The notes below the pieces were generated by a model, which was given only the letters and a program-made list of their open reading frames with translations, made no database searches and was not told the origin of the DNA. The position numbers were made by a program, and so were the translations under genes. This document shows, piece by piece, positions 16,744 to 24,612 of a stretch of 64,000 nucleotides of DNA. Each line of letters starts with the position of its first letter. Position 1 is the first letter of the stretch. Source of the DNA: DATFNI01 sp963712305 (GTDB taxonomy: Bacteria > Bacteroidota > Rhodothermia > Balneolales > DATFMH01). The stretch is from positions 2,364,975-2,428,974 of the forward strand of contig CAVQHI010000001.1 in NCBI GenBank assembly GCA_963712305.1, in the 5' to 3' direction.

Positions 16744-18163
16744 TCTCCTTGAGCTGTTCGAATACCGACTGCTTTGCCTCTCTGTCGCGCCCAACGAGCC
16801 ACAAAACTATGCTCAATATCGTACCTGGGTAAAAGGGTTCGATTCCAAAATATGCTTCTGAATATGTACCTGTTGAGTGTATAGTGCCCAAGACCATCCA
16901 TACAAACGATATCCCGGTGGATAGTGCCATTAATGGAACGACATAGGGTTTCCGCAACCGAAATACCGGTACATAAATTCCCATCACAGGAATGAGCAAT
17001 CCGGGTATCATAACGGAGCCAATAACATACCACAGCGAGATAACGCTTGGATAAAAATGGATAAGCGCGATACTTAGTCCGGCAGCTACAAGTACGCTGA
17101 TACGAGTCAACAATACCCGTTTTGCGTTTGGAAAAAGATTGGCAAGCAGATCTCTCCCCAGGGTTAACCCTGCAATGAACAGATAACTGTCCAGCGTAGA
17201 CATGATTGTCGCTAACAAAGCCACATAAAATAAGCCCCGAAAACCCATGGGTAGCAGTACATCAGCAAGATAGGGATACACCATTGCAGGTTTATCGATA
17301 TGCCCGAGAATCAAGAAACCGTACATGCCACAGGTAACTGTCAGGAAGTCGAATACCATCCAGAAGCATACTGACAGGAGAACGCCGTTTCGCGCCGTCT
17401 CTGGCGTTTTTGCGGCGGCTGCACGCTGGTGAAAGCTTGGGTCGACGAATGTCCATAACGCGATGAAAAACCATACAAGGACATACTGAAGCGAATGTCC
17501 ACCCATAATGTTTCGGTAGACAGGCGGGACATCGTGCCACATTTTTGCAAGTCCGCCATAATCGTGCACTGCAAATACCAGCAGAAAAATAAAACCACCG
17601 TACATCAGAATCATCTGCAGCACATCAGTCCGTACAACGGCTTCAAAACCGCCAGTGGAGATATATCCGACTGAGAACAGAGATACAAGAACAGCGTATA
17701 GCAACACGCTGCCATGGCCGCCAAACATGAACTGGAACAGCAGACCCAGCATGAGGATATATGGTGCCGGACTGACCAGGATGAATACACCGACAGCCGA
17801 CAGGTTAGCCGCGTTATCACCATATTCGACACGGACAGCATCGGGTATCGTCAGTGCAGGATTGTTGCGGATCTTTTTTGCCAGCAGCCATGCAAAAAGA
17901 ATTGAGAAAACATAGAATGGAAACCCGAAAAGAAGCCATTGAGAAATACCAAATTGATAGCTGTACTCACCAACTCCCAAAATGCCACCATAAAACGTAG
18001 AAACAAGTGTTGCCACAAACGCCGGAAGCGTCATTCGTCTACCCGAAAGAAGAAATTCCTCCTCCCCAACCTCAAATTCATTCTTGCGATAGCTCAACCA
18101 GATCACTAGAATGAAATAGACTATGATGACAAGCCAGTCGAGTGTATTAAAATTTATGTGCAC
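16730..18163 (-). CDS. Sodium:solute symporter (SSS family)
   Basis: A 477-residue polytopic membrane protein with about 12-13 hydrophobic segments. SSS-family features are the N-terminal LDWLVIIVYFILVIWLSY, the early loop LSGRRMTLPAFVATLVSTFY with the Ser/Thr-rich first core helix, GGFEAVVRTDVLQMILMYGG, and FYVALLATIMSTLDSYLFIAG (Na2-site Ser/Thr region). The N-terminal loop EFEVGEEEFLLSGR is acidic. The start is a GTG at 18163. The substrate cannot be told; the next gene, for thiamine pyrophosphokinase, is on the same strand 63 bases upstream, which makes a thiamine-related or other vitamin substrate worth considering but unproven. Confidence 0.88.
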   Translation of the reverse strand: MHINFNTLDWLVIIVYFILVIWLSYRKNEFEVGEEEFLLSGRRMTLPAFVATLVSTFYGGILGVGEYSYQFGISQWLLFGFPFYVFSILFAWLLAKKIRNNPALTIPDAVRVEYGDNAANLSAVGVFILVSPAPYILMLGLLFQFMFGGHGSVLLYAVLVSLFSVGYISTGGFEAVVRTDVLQMILMYGGFIFLLVFAVHDYGGLAKMWHDVPPVYRNIMGGHSLQYVLVWFFIALWTFVDPSFHQRAAAAKTPETARNGVLLSVCFWMVFDFLTVTCGMYGFLILGHIDKPAMVYPYLADVLLPMGFRGLFYVALLATIMSTLDSYLFIAGLTLGRDLLANLFPNAKRVLLTRISVLVAAGLSIALIHFYPSVISLWYVIGSVMIPGLLIPVMGIYVPVFRLRKPYVVPLMALSTGISFVWMVLGTIHSTGTYSEAYFGIEPFYPGTILSIVLWLVGRDREAKQSVFEQLKEISDP

Positions 18164-18225
18164 TTTGGTCAGTCCGAAGTCCGGATTTTCGATTATTACA
18201 GCTGAAACCAGCCCTGATCATTTAT

Positions 18226-18855
18226 TCACATCGAATCGCCGACGAAGATAAGCAAATCCCCGCTTTTATAACGGATATGAGCCGGACGTTCGCTGATTTC
18301 GTTGGAAGAACCATCACGCACACCATTTTCAAGAGGCTCATCATTCAACGCATATTTAAGTCCCTGCGTTGTGATGCCATCCACGCGACCTGACAACGGG
18401 AACAGAGAAATAGGGGTACCAACCGGCATATCTATATCATGTTCACGCGGAGAGAGATAGGTAACACCGTAAGTGTCGCGGAAGGTGAGAGAAAAAAATT
18501 GGGGGGTAAACTGCTTTAAAACCGATAAATTTTTAAGGGTATGATCTATGCGTTTTCCCGACACGCCAATCACAGTAACAACTGTAAACCCCTGCGAAAG
18601 AATGTAATTCAAAGCCTTTTCCAGATCATTGGTTTCCTGATCTTCATCCCTGATAAGCTTCACCTGCAACGTATCGGATTTTTTAAAGCTATCCAGATCA
18701 CCGATGATTACATCCGGTATTATGCCATAATCCAAAGCTGTATTTCCGGCCCCATCAGTAGCGATAAACAATGATGCTTTTGATTTCATGCGTTTAACAA
18801 AGTCCTTTGGCGGTGCTTCTCCGTTGCAAAGCACCAAAACTTGCTGTAGTGACAT
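18226..18855 (-). CDS. thiN: Thiamine pyrophosphokinase
   Basis: About 209 residues from the ATG at 18855. It transfers pyrophosphate from ATP to thiamine to make thiamine diphosphate. The signature is VLVLCNGEAPP at the start, then ATDGAGNTALDYGIIPDVII with GDLDS, DQETNDLEKAL, and GVSGKRIDHTLKNL, all standard for the TPK catalytic domain, with a short C-terminal beta domain (ISLFPLSG, TTQGLKYAL). The frame is open upstream to a TTG at 18912; the ATG at 18855 directly precedes the conserved domain. It may be cotranscribed with the downstream symporter. Confidence 0.88.
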   Translation of the reverse strand: MSLQQVLVLCNGEAPPKDFVKRMKSKASLFIATDGAGNTALDYGIIPDVIIGDLDSFKKSDTLQVKLIRDEDQETNDLEKALNYILSQGFTVVTVIGVSGKRIDHTLKNLSVLKQFTPQFFSLTFRDTYGVTYLSPREHDIDMPVGTPISLFPLSGRVDGITTQGLKYALNDEPLENGVRDGSSNEISERPAHIRYKSGDLLIFVGDSM

Positions 18856-19072
18856 CCAATTCCAGAATTTTACATTTAAAATAAATATAACAGGCTTTCC
18901 AATGTCGTACAATTCACCAAATCAAATCTGCATCTCACACATTTTATAATAATCCTGGTTCCTCAGAATAAAGAACTAAGTCACCCGCAGGCTGGCAAAA
19001 TGAATAAAATTGTGATACTAAATTCAGAGAGTTTCTCTAAATATCTTTCAGATTTCACCATTAAGGAGATCT

Positions 19073-20218
19073 TCAACACCTGCTGATCAACTCCACCGTG
19101 AGCCTGTCGGCCAGGCGTAAACCGTCATCCGTACAAGACAGGTTATCAGCATTTATGAGATAACCTTGCGATTGCATCTGAATAACAAATTCTTTCTGCC
19201 TCTCACTCATTCTGTAATCGTAGCATTGTTGCAACACGTCGGGATGGATTCCCTCCCGCGTCCTAAGGCCCAGCATCATTCTCTCTTCAGCGAGTGTTTT
19301 CAGATCCAATTTTTCGGATTCTGTATCAGAGCTTTTAAAATTAGCATTGACGTATACTTTAAAGTCAGCAGCATTCAACCAGCGGCGGGCCGATTTTCGG
19401 TCCTCATTCCACCAGAAAGAGTGTGCCGCTGGCCCGAATCCAAGATAATTAATGTGTTTCCAATAATTGCTGTTATGCAACGATTCGTGACCTTTCATCC
19501 CATAATTACTGACCTCATAATGTTCCAGACCAGCGGCATCAAATCGATCTGCAATTCGATCGTAATGGGCCGCTACCGAATCATCATCCATCGGTTTTAA
19601 GCGACCGAGATTCACAAGCTTACCCAAACGTGTTTTGGGTTCAACCGTCAGAGAATATGCTGAAACATGTGGCGGCGGATATCGAAGCAGCATGTCTATA
19701 TCACGATCCAGATCTTGTAACGTTTCATCGGGATTACCGTAAATCAGGTCGACAGAATAAGAATCAAACTCTGCCTGCTTGAGATATTCCATGCACAGGA
19801 TAGATTCAGTAGCCGTATGGGCCCGATGCATAAATTCCAACAACCGCGGTTGAAACGACTGGATACCCATACTTGCACGATTGACTCCCAATTGAATGAG
19901 TTCGTGCAGATAAGATGGAGTCACATCATCCGGGTTCATTTCCAATGTAATCTCCTTAACCCGGCTGAGATCAAAACTTGAATGTAAGGCTTCAAATACT
20001 CTTTTTAAATCAGGCAATGTCAAACGAGATGGTGTACCTCCACCAAAGTATACTGTCTCGATGGGCTCCACAGAATACGGGCCCTCTTTGCAAACCTGAA
20101 TTTCACGCAGCAGGGCATCGACAAAAGCAGAACGATATTCCTGACGAGTGATGAAGTAAAAATCACAATACGAACACGCCTGTTTGCAAAAAGGAATGTG
20201 AATATAAATTCCAGCCAT
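19073..20218 (-). CDS. hemW: HemW-like radical SAM protein (haem chaperone)
   Basis: A 381-residue radical SAM protein. The [4Fe-4S] motif C-x3-C-x2-C is at residues 11, 15 and 18 (CKQACSYC) at the very N-terminus, as in HemW and unlike HemN, which has a longer N-terminus. Further family segments are VYFGGGTPSRL, EITLEMNPDDV, GVNRASMGIQSF and DLIYGNPDET. Such proteins, once called oxygen-independent coproporphyrinogen oxidases, mostly bind and deliver haem. It lies 5 bases after the alpha/beta hydrolase gene on the same strand. Confidence 0.9.
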   Translation of the reverse strand: MAGIYIHIPFCKQACSYCDFYFITRQEYRSAFVDALLREIQVCKEGPYSVEPIETVYFGGGTPSRLTLPDLKRVFEALHSSFDLSRVKEITLEMNPDDVTPSYLHELIQLGVNRASMGIQSFQPRLLEFMHRAHTATESILCMEYLKQAEFDSYSVDLIYGNPDETLQDLDRDIDMLLRYPPPHVSAYSLTVEPKTRLGKLVNLGRLKPMDDDSVAAHYDRIADRFDAAGLEHYEVSNYGMKGHESLHNSNYWKHINYLGFGPAAHSFWWNEDRKSARRWLNAADFKVYVNANFKSSDTESEKLDLKTLAEERMMLGLRTREGIHPDVLQQCYDYRMSERQKEFVIQMQSQGYLINADNLSCTDDGLRLADRLTVELISRC

Positions 20219-20223
20219 ATAGG

Positions 20224-21015
20224 TTATCCCTTGTAGTAGGCCTCGGCTATTCGCTGAAATTGATACGGTTGATCAAGAAATGCATAATGACCAGCACCGT
20301 GAATGGTTACCAGAGCGCATCTTTGGAGGCCCTTTTTTATCCGTTCTGCCTGATATAACGGCGTAGTATCGTCGTTCGTACCCCAAACCAATAGGATTTC
20401 ATGCGAAATTTTAGGCAGGTATGGTTCCAGGTATTCTGTAACTACTTTAACGAAGGTTTCTCGCATAACGCCCTTTAATTGCTGATAATCAGAAGAACCA
20501 AGGCTTTGCCATAAAGAAGTACTTCGAAGTTTTTCCAGTTGACGAGAACGCATAGGTTCGGGAAGAATCTGGAAAGGCATTTTCAGAAACTTGGCAGTGT
20601 ACTTTCTGATATAAAATTTTGCACTTCGGCGAGGTTTCATTCCGGCCCCTCCGGTTATCAGCACTTTATCAATACGTTGAGAGATTTCAGGACGAGTACA
20701 TAATTTTAAAGTGATACGGCCACCAAGTGAGTGTGCCAGTATATCTACCGTTTCACAACCCAATTCGTTAATGAGTGCAAGTACACAATCACCGTAATCA
20801 TCAACCGACCAGGATTTAGCAGGCTCTTCGGATTTACCAAATCCAGGCAAATCCGGAATTAGGCATTTTCTGATAGAACCCAGTGCCTCGCACAAAGGAA
20901 GCATCAGCTTGCCGTTCGCTCCCCACCCATGCAAAACGACAAGAGGGTGCCCCTCACCTGTTACGTAGTAATGGAGTTTACGTCCTTTATATGTTGTGGT
21001 GTGTTCCGTTGCCAT
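20224..21015 (-). CDS. Alpha/beta-hydrolase fold protein
   Basis: About 264 residues from the ATG at 21015; an upstream TTG at 21075 is less likely. It has the oxyanion-side motif VVLHGWG, the nucleophile elbow AHSLGG (Ser), the acid in VWGTNDDTTP and the catalytic His in GAGHYAFLDQP. The substrate is unknown; candidates include esterase, lipase and C-C hydrolase activities. It lies between hemW (5 bases downstream) and the MauE/thioredoxin gene (about 88 bases upstream), so it could be read with either the haem gene or the peptide locus. Confidence 0.85.
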   Translation of the reverse strand: MATEHTTTYKGRKLHYYVTGEGHPLVVLHGWGANGKLMLPLCEALGSIRKCLIPDLPGFGKSEEPAKSWSVDDYGDCVLALINELGCETVDILAHSLGGRITLKLCTRPEISQRIDKVLITGGAGMKPRRSAKFYIRKYTAKFLKMPFQILPEPMRSRQLEKLRSTSLWQSLGSSDYQQLKGVMRETFVKVVTEYLEPYLPKISHEILLVWGTNDDTTPLYQAERIKKGLQRCALVTIHGAGHYAFLDQPYQFQRIAEAYYKG

Positions 21016-21102
21016 TTTATTGAATGTATTGAACAGGGCGAACGGAAAATACGCATAAGATTGATCAATGATCAATCAACAGTATGAGAACGATGAAACC
21101 GT

Positions 21103-22023
21103 CTAGGGCATACCAGCTGGTTTCATATCAGGATGGGAGCGCCAGTAAACATATGGACCTGTTACGGGGAAATAGAGGACGTCCCTTATCTTATTATTTT
21201 TAACGAAAAATACTCTTGGTACCGACGGGGCGAATTTCTCAAAATCTCCTTTATCGATAATAACACTCGAGAAGTTCGGATCCGCTTCTTTAACAAAGTT
21301 ATCAAAGTCTTGTTGAGATCCGATCGTAATACCAATAACTCTGTCAACGGTATGTGTCCGTACGTACGCTTTTACGTTTTCAACAGTATTTAGACAATAT
21401 TGGCATGTTGTATGGTAGGCGTAAATGATGTAAGTGGAATCCGGGCTTGTATGCGCAAATTGCCCCATAGGTGTATTTGATACTTCTTTACCCACAAAAT
21501 CATTGCTTTCATGTACGAATGGCTTGAGAGAAGAAATACCGGACAGTACCAGGGTAATGACCAGAATTGTACTAACGGTATAATAAGGCCAGTGTTTACT
21601 CTGATAGTTTGGTTTGGGAACAGGTTTGAAAAATACGTATGCCGATAATATCAGAAAAATTGTATTCCTAACCACAAGCATGGGGGGCGACATCTTTGAA
21701 AGTGCCAGATTTCCGAAACAGCCACACTCAGTCAGGCCACTCGTGAAATAACCAAACAGGTAAATGACCGTGAAGACTAACAAGCTTATTATAGCAGCCA
21801 GGGCTGTCTTTCGCGAATAAAGAAATAAAAGAAAAAATATACCTATTGCTATTTCAAAGGGAGGGATCAAAAATCCCATGAAAAAAAACTTATTAAAAAT
21901 ACGGAGGCTCGTAATGTAGCCAATAAAATTTTGGACATTAAGAAGCTTACTAAAGCCAGAAACAACGAAAATTATGCCCAGTAAAATTGAAATTACTCTC
22001 GATACTACGACCTGTAGTTTCAT
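21103..22023 (-). CDS. MauE-like membrane protein fused to a thioredoxin-like domain
   Basis: A 306-residue protein. The N-terminal half has four to five membrane helices of the MauE/DoxX type, with SGFSKLLNVQNFIGYI near the start and the conserved GLTECGCFGNL Cys-x-Cys motif. A further helix follows (VSTILVITLVLSGIS), then a C-terminal thioredoxin/TlpA-like domain with IIYAYHTTCQYCLNTVENV (CQYC redox motif) and VPRVFFV (cis-Pro region). Such proteins move reducing equivalents across the membrane and support disulfide or Cys-dependent maturation outside the cytoplasm. It lies downstream of the three-Cys peptide gene, separated by a terminator, and is the likely redox partner (inference). Confidence 0.75.
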   Translation of the reverse strand: MKLQVVVSRVISILLGIIFVVSGFSKLLNVQNFIGYITSLRIFNKFFFMGFLIPPFEIAIGIFFLLFLYSRKTALAAIISLLVFTVIYLFGYFTSGLTECGCFGNLALSKMSPPMLVVRNTIFLILSAYVFFKPVPKPNYQSKHWPYYTVSTILVITLVLSGISSLKPFVHESNDFVGKEVSNTPMGQFAHTSPDSTYIIYAYHTTCQYCLNTVENVKAYVRTHTVDRVIGITIGSQQDFDNFVKEADPNFSSVIIDKGDFEKFAPSVPRVFFVKNNKIRDVLYFPVTGPYVYWRSHPDMKPAGMP

Positions 22024-22070
22024 TATCTTTTGTTAAAAATTCAACAAGAATGTTACAATGTATATTAATA

Positions 22071-22110
22071 AAAAAACAAGCCATACTACCTATTCGACAG
22101 TATGGCTTGT
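22071..22110 (-). terminator. Rho-independent terminator between the peptide gene and the MauE/thioredoxin gene
   Basis: A perfect 11-bp stem, ACAAGCCATAC (22076-22086) with its complement at 22100-22110, has a 13-base loop and is followed on the minus strand by six T residues. It lies 39 bases after the peptide stop codon and 48 bases before the MauE gene. It could stop most transcripts after the peptide gene and let a fraction read on. Confidence 0.85.
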
Positions 22111-22148
22111 ACATCTTCCCTAACCCCTTAGTTGGAAATTCTGGTTTT

Positions 22149-22304
22149 TTAACACCCATCATTTCCACTAACATAACTTTTGACTGAATTAGCCCAATCT
22201 TTGCACGTATTGTACATTGATTGGAAATCGCACGAATAAAATTCGATACGCTCTTCCAATTCTTCCATCTCAAAAGCTTCCGCTAATTGTTCGTATTTAT
22301 CCAT
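22149..22304 (-). CDS. 51-residue peptide with three Cys, candidate modified-peptide precursor
   Basis: Read directly from the bases: ATG at 22304-22302, stop TAA at 22151-22149. The first 20 or so residues are acidic and helical (MDKYEQLAEAFEMEELEERI) like a leader peptide. The rest is polar with Cys at positions 25, 34 and 51 (FYSCDFQSMYNTCKDW, ending SGNDGC). A very strong site, GAAAGGGGG, is 5 bases upstream of the ATG. It starts 15 bases after the M50 peptidase stop and is followed by a strong terminator, so it is a real, well-expressed unit. The combination with an RRE-like/M50 protein suggests a RiPP precursor whose Cys-containing end is processed. A free-standing regulator peptide is the main alternative. 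Confidence 0.65.
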   Translation of the reverse strand: MDKYEQLAEAFEMEELEERIEFYSCDFQSMYNTCKDWANSVKSYVSGNDGC

Positions 22305-22319
22305 TTTTACCCCCTTTCT

Positions 22320-23522
22320 TTATGCTTTAAGGGAATTAAGGTGAAATAGTTGATATTTACTTGACTTGATATACTTATAAAGTAAATCAAAGAGCTTTTT
22401 TACAACGATGTAATAAAAAAGTGTTACAATCAAATAATTGACAAGTAGATCAGAACTAACAAAGTGTCCATTGACCAAACTTGTAACCAACCGCCATGTG
22501 ACGGTTGGATAATGAATCACAATTTCACCATGATTCGTTACTACAAAAAGTATATATAATATTGTTAAAAATGCATTAGAAAATGCATATATAATAAGAT
22601 ACCAATCTTTGTAACTCCTTGTGCTCTTTTCGCGTTTAGTAAACCATTCCAAAAGCAATTCTTTGATTTTGGATGTCGATATTTTCATCAAATTCGGTGT
22701 TTCCAAAGTATCGCTAAGTATCCAGTATCCATCATATCTCATAAAAGGCCACAACTGGAATATTGAGGTCATAGCGATAAAATCAGCGGCTATAATTAAG
22801 AAGGATTGCCCCGTAATGAAAGCAGCTGCCATGACAACCATATTCATAAATAACTGAGTATGTATACCTGCCAGATTTGTTATCACGCGCTCTTTGCGCG
22901 GCAACATCCACAGACCCGTTACATCGGCCCAAAAGACTGGAAATACCAAATAGAAACCAACCCCAATGCCTCCATGTTGAGCTCCAAATCTTCGGCATGC
23001 AGATATATGTCCAATCTCATGCAAGACTATTGAAAATATATATATGGAGAAAATTACTAAATACGCCCAACCATCTTTTGAAATTGCTATGTCACTTGTC
23101 GTAGAAAGGATGAATGAAACATTTGTAATCAGAAGCAAAACAAATACATACAAAAAAAACTTTTTTTTGAAAAGAAAGGTTAGTAAACCGCCCAGAGAAC
23201 CTGCAATTTTCTCGTTTAACAATGTGAGACGCAGTCTCAAATATGATTTTCTGGTTTTAGATTCACTATTGTTATCAATATGGAGTACTGAGTAGATGAA
23301 TTCTTTGAACTCATCAAGGGTTAGTTCGTCACCAAAACCAGTTAAAAAAAGTTTGTATGCTTCATCCCAGTTGCTTGAATTGATCAGGCTGTCGACCAGT
23401 ACCTTTGTCTTTTTATTGATCAGATAGTATTTACCATCCCCATTATATAAGACAAAACGCGACCCATCATAGCTGCCGACTCGCAAAGAATCTCTTATTG
23501 TGATAAAGCTTGATGTTTTCAC
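22320..23522 (-). CDS. Membrane M50-type zinc metallopeptidase with PqqD/RRE-like N-terminal domain
   Basis: A 400-residue protein. Residues 12-90 look like the small winged-helix PqqD/RiPP-recognition element (SRFVLYNGDGKYYLINKKTK followed by helices LVDSLI and LTLDEFKEFIYSVL). The rest is polytopic. The second membrane region carries VLHEIGHISACRRFG, the HExxH zinc site of M50/site-2 proteases, and a later helix carries FMRYDGYWILSD, where the Asp of the DG pair is the third ligand. This matches the 'putative peptide zinc metalloprotease' (YydH-like) family that processes or exports modified peptides. The start overlaps the upstream gene (ATGA, 23519-23522). Confidence 0.75.
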   Translation of the reverse strand: MKTSSFITIRDSLRVGSYDGSRFVLYNGDGKYYLINKKTKVLVDSLINSSNWDEAYKLFLTGFGDELTLDEFKEFIYSVLHIDNNSESKTRKSYLRLRLTLLNEKIAGSLGGLLTFLFKKKFFLYVFVLLLITNVSFILSTTSDIAISKDGWAYLVIFSIYIFSIVLHEIGHISACRRFGAQHGGIGVGFYLVFPVFWADVTGLWMLPRKERVITNLAGIHTQLFMNMVVMAAAFITGQSFLIIAADFIAMTSIFQLWPFMRYDGYWILSDTLETPNLMKISTSKIKELLLEWFTKREKSTRSYKDWYLIIYAFSNAFLTILYILFVVTNHGEIVIHYPTVTWRLVTSLVNGHFVSSDLLVNYLIVTLFYYIVVKKLFDLLYKYIKSSKYQLFHLNSLKA

Positions 23523-24475
23523 GACAGAGACGCTCCAATTTTGGTTGCCGCCTTTTCAATCAGACTGTCCAGAGAAGCTGTAACATTCTGGAGATGCCGT
23601 ATCTCTAATTGAGGAAACATTTTCAGACTTCTGGACGGTAGATTTTCCCAGCACTCGCTATTTTGCATGAAAAACGACATTGCATCCATATAAAGATTTT
23701 TTGCAACACCGCTGACAAAAAAGTACCGCGTTTTCTTTGCCTCGTCCATATTTTCCACGTTAATATTTTCAGCCTCCATTTTCCGATAAAATGCTGATTG
23801 GACATAATTCCAGGCATTGACCCTGGCATCATCCTTAAAATCCACAATATCCATTACTATTTTTTTTCCAAGGAAATAATAGTTCAACCCGGATTTCAAT
23901 TGCTCGTTGTTTTGCTCATTATCTGACACCATAGAAAAAATTTCAACAGGCAGATGGAGTACACAGGCAATGGGCGCTGTTATTCTTTCATACGTATCAA
24001 AATCAATTGGGAGTCGTTCGCGACAATCTTTATGATATTGACCAATATTTTCATTCAGAGATCGATACAGATTATGAAGATTGTTATGATTGTTGAACTG
24101 ATCGGGTATCAACTGCGAGGCAATCTCCAGGGATTTATCCTCTAATAGATGCAGAGCCCTTTTAGCCTCTGCTTCGTTATCTATACTAAATGGCAGAAAC
24201 TCATAGTTGATCGAGAAGTACAAATACTGAAAATGGAGGAAATGAGCGATAGCTACAGATTCAACTAACGCCCGGTCAAGATTCCGGTATAATTCGGAGA
24301 TCAGTTGTACCAATTTGCGATGGTACAAGAAGCGTTTCTGAGCATCATCTGAGGTCAATACTTTCTGAATTCTACGCTCAAGTACAGTACTGCCGATGGC
24401 ACGTCGACAATTATTCCATGTTCGACTTACTAGCATAGCCGCATATAAAGTTCTTGTTGGTTGTAGATATATCAA
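23519..24475 (-). CDS. All-helical protein, possibly isoprenoid-synthase-like
   Basis: A 318-residue protein predicted to be almost wholly alpha-helical, with no signal peptide or clear membrane span. A late segment, GKKIVMDIVDFKDDARVNAW, resembles the second Asp-rich motif and its flanks in class I isoprenoid synthases (D-x-x-D-F-x-x-D), but the first Asp-rich motif is not evident (only YEFLPFSIDNE in the expected area). It is the first gene of the peptide locus and overlaps the M50 gene by four bases. Codon 1 is TTG; an ATG at 24436 (residue 14) is an alternative, and neither has a good ribosome binding site. The function is unknown; a prenyl- or terpene-type role is a weak inference. Confidence 0.5.
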   Translation of the reverse strand: MIYLQPTRTLYAAMLVSRTWNNCRRAIGSTVLERRIQKVLTSDDAQKRFLYHRKLVQLISELYRNLDRALVESVAIAHFLHFQYLYFSINYEFLPFSIDNEAEAKRALHLLEDKSLEIASQLIPDQFNNHNNLHNLYRSLNENIGQYHKDCRERLPIDFDTYERITAPIACVLHLPVEIFSMVSDNEQNNEQLKSGLNYYFLGKKIVMDIVDFKDDARVNAWNYVQSAFYRKMEAENINVENMDEAKKTRYFFVSGVAKNLYMDAMSFFMQNSECWENLPSRSLKMFPQLEIRHLQNVTASLDSLIEKAATKIGASLS

Positions 24476-24612
24476 TTATCAGCAAACAGCCAACATAATC
24501 AAATTAAAAGCATATAATAGAGTATATTTTAGGGTCGGAAAGCCACAGTTATGTTTTAACCCTAAATACGGCTCATAGGTTCAGACTTTGGCAGTAATAT
24601 TGAGATTGCTCA

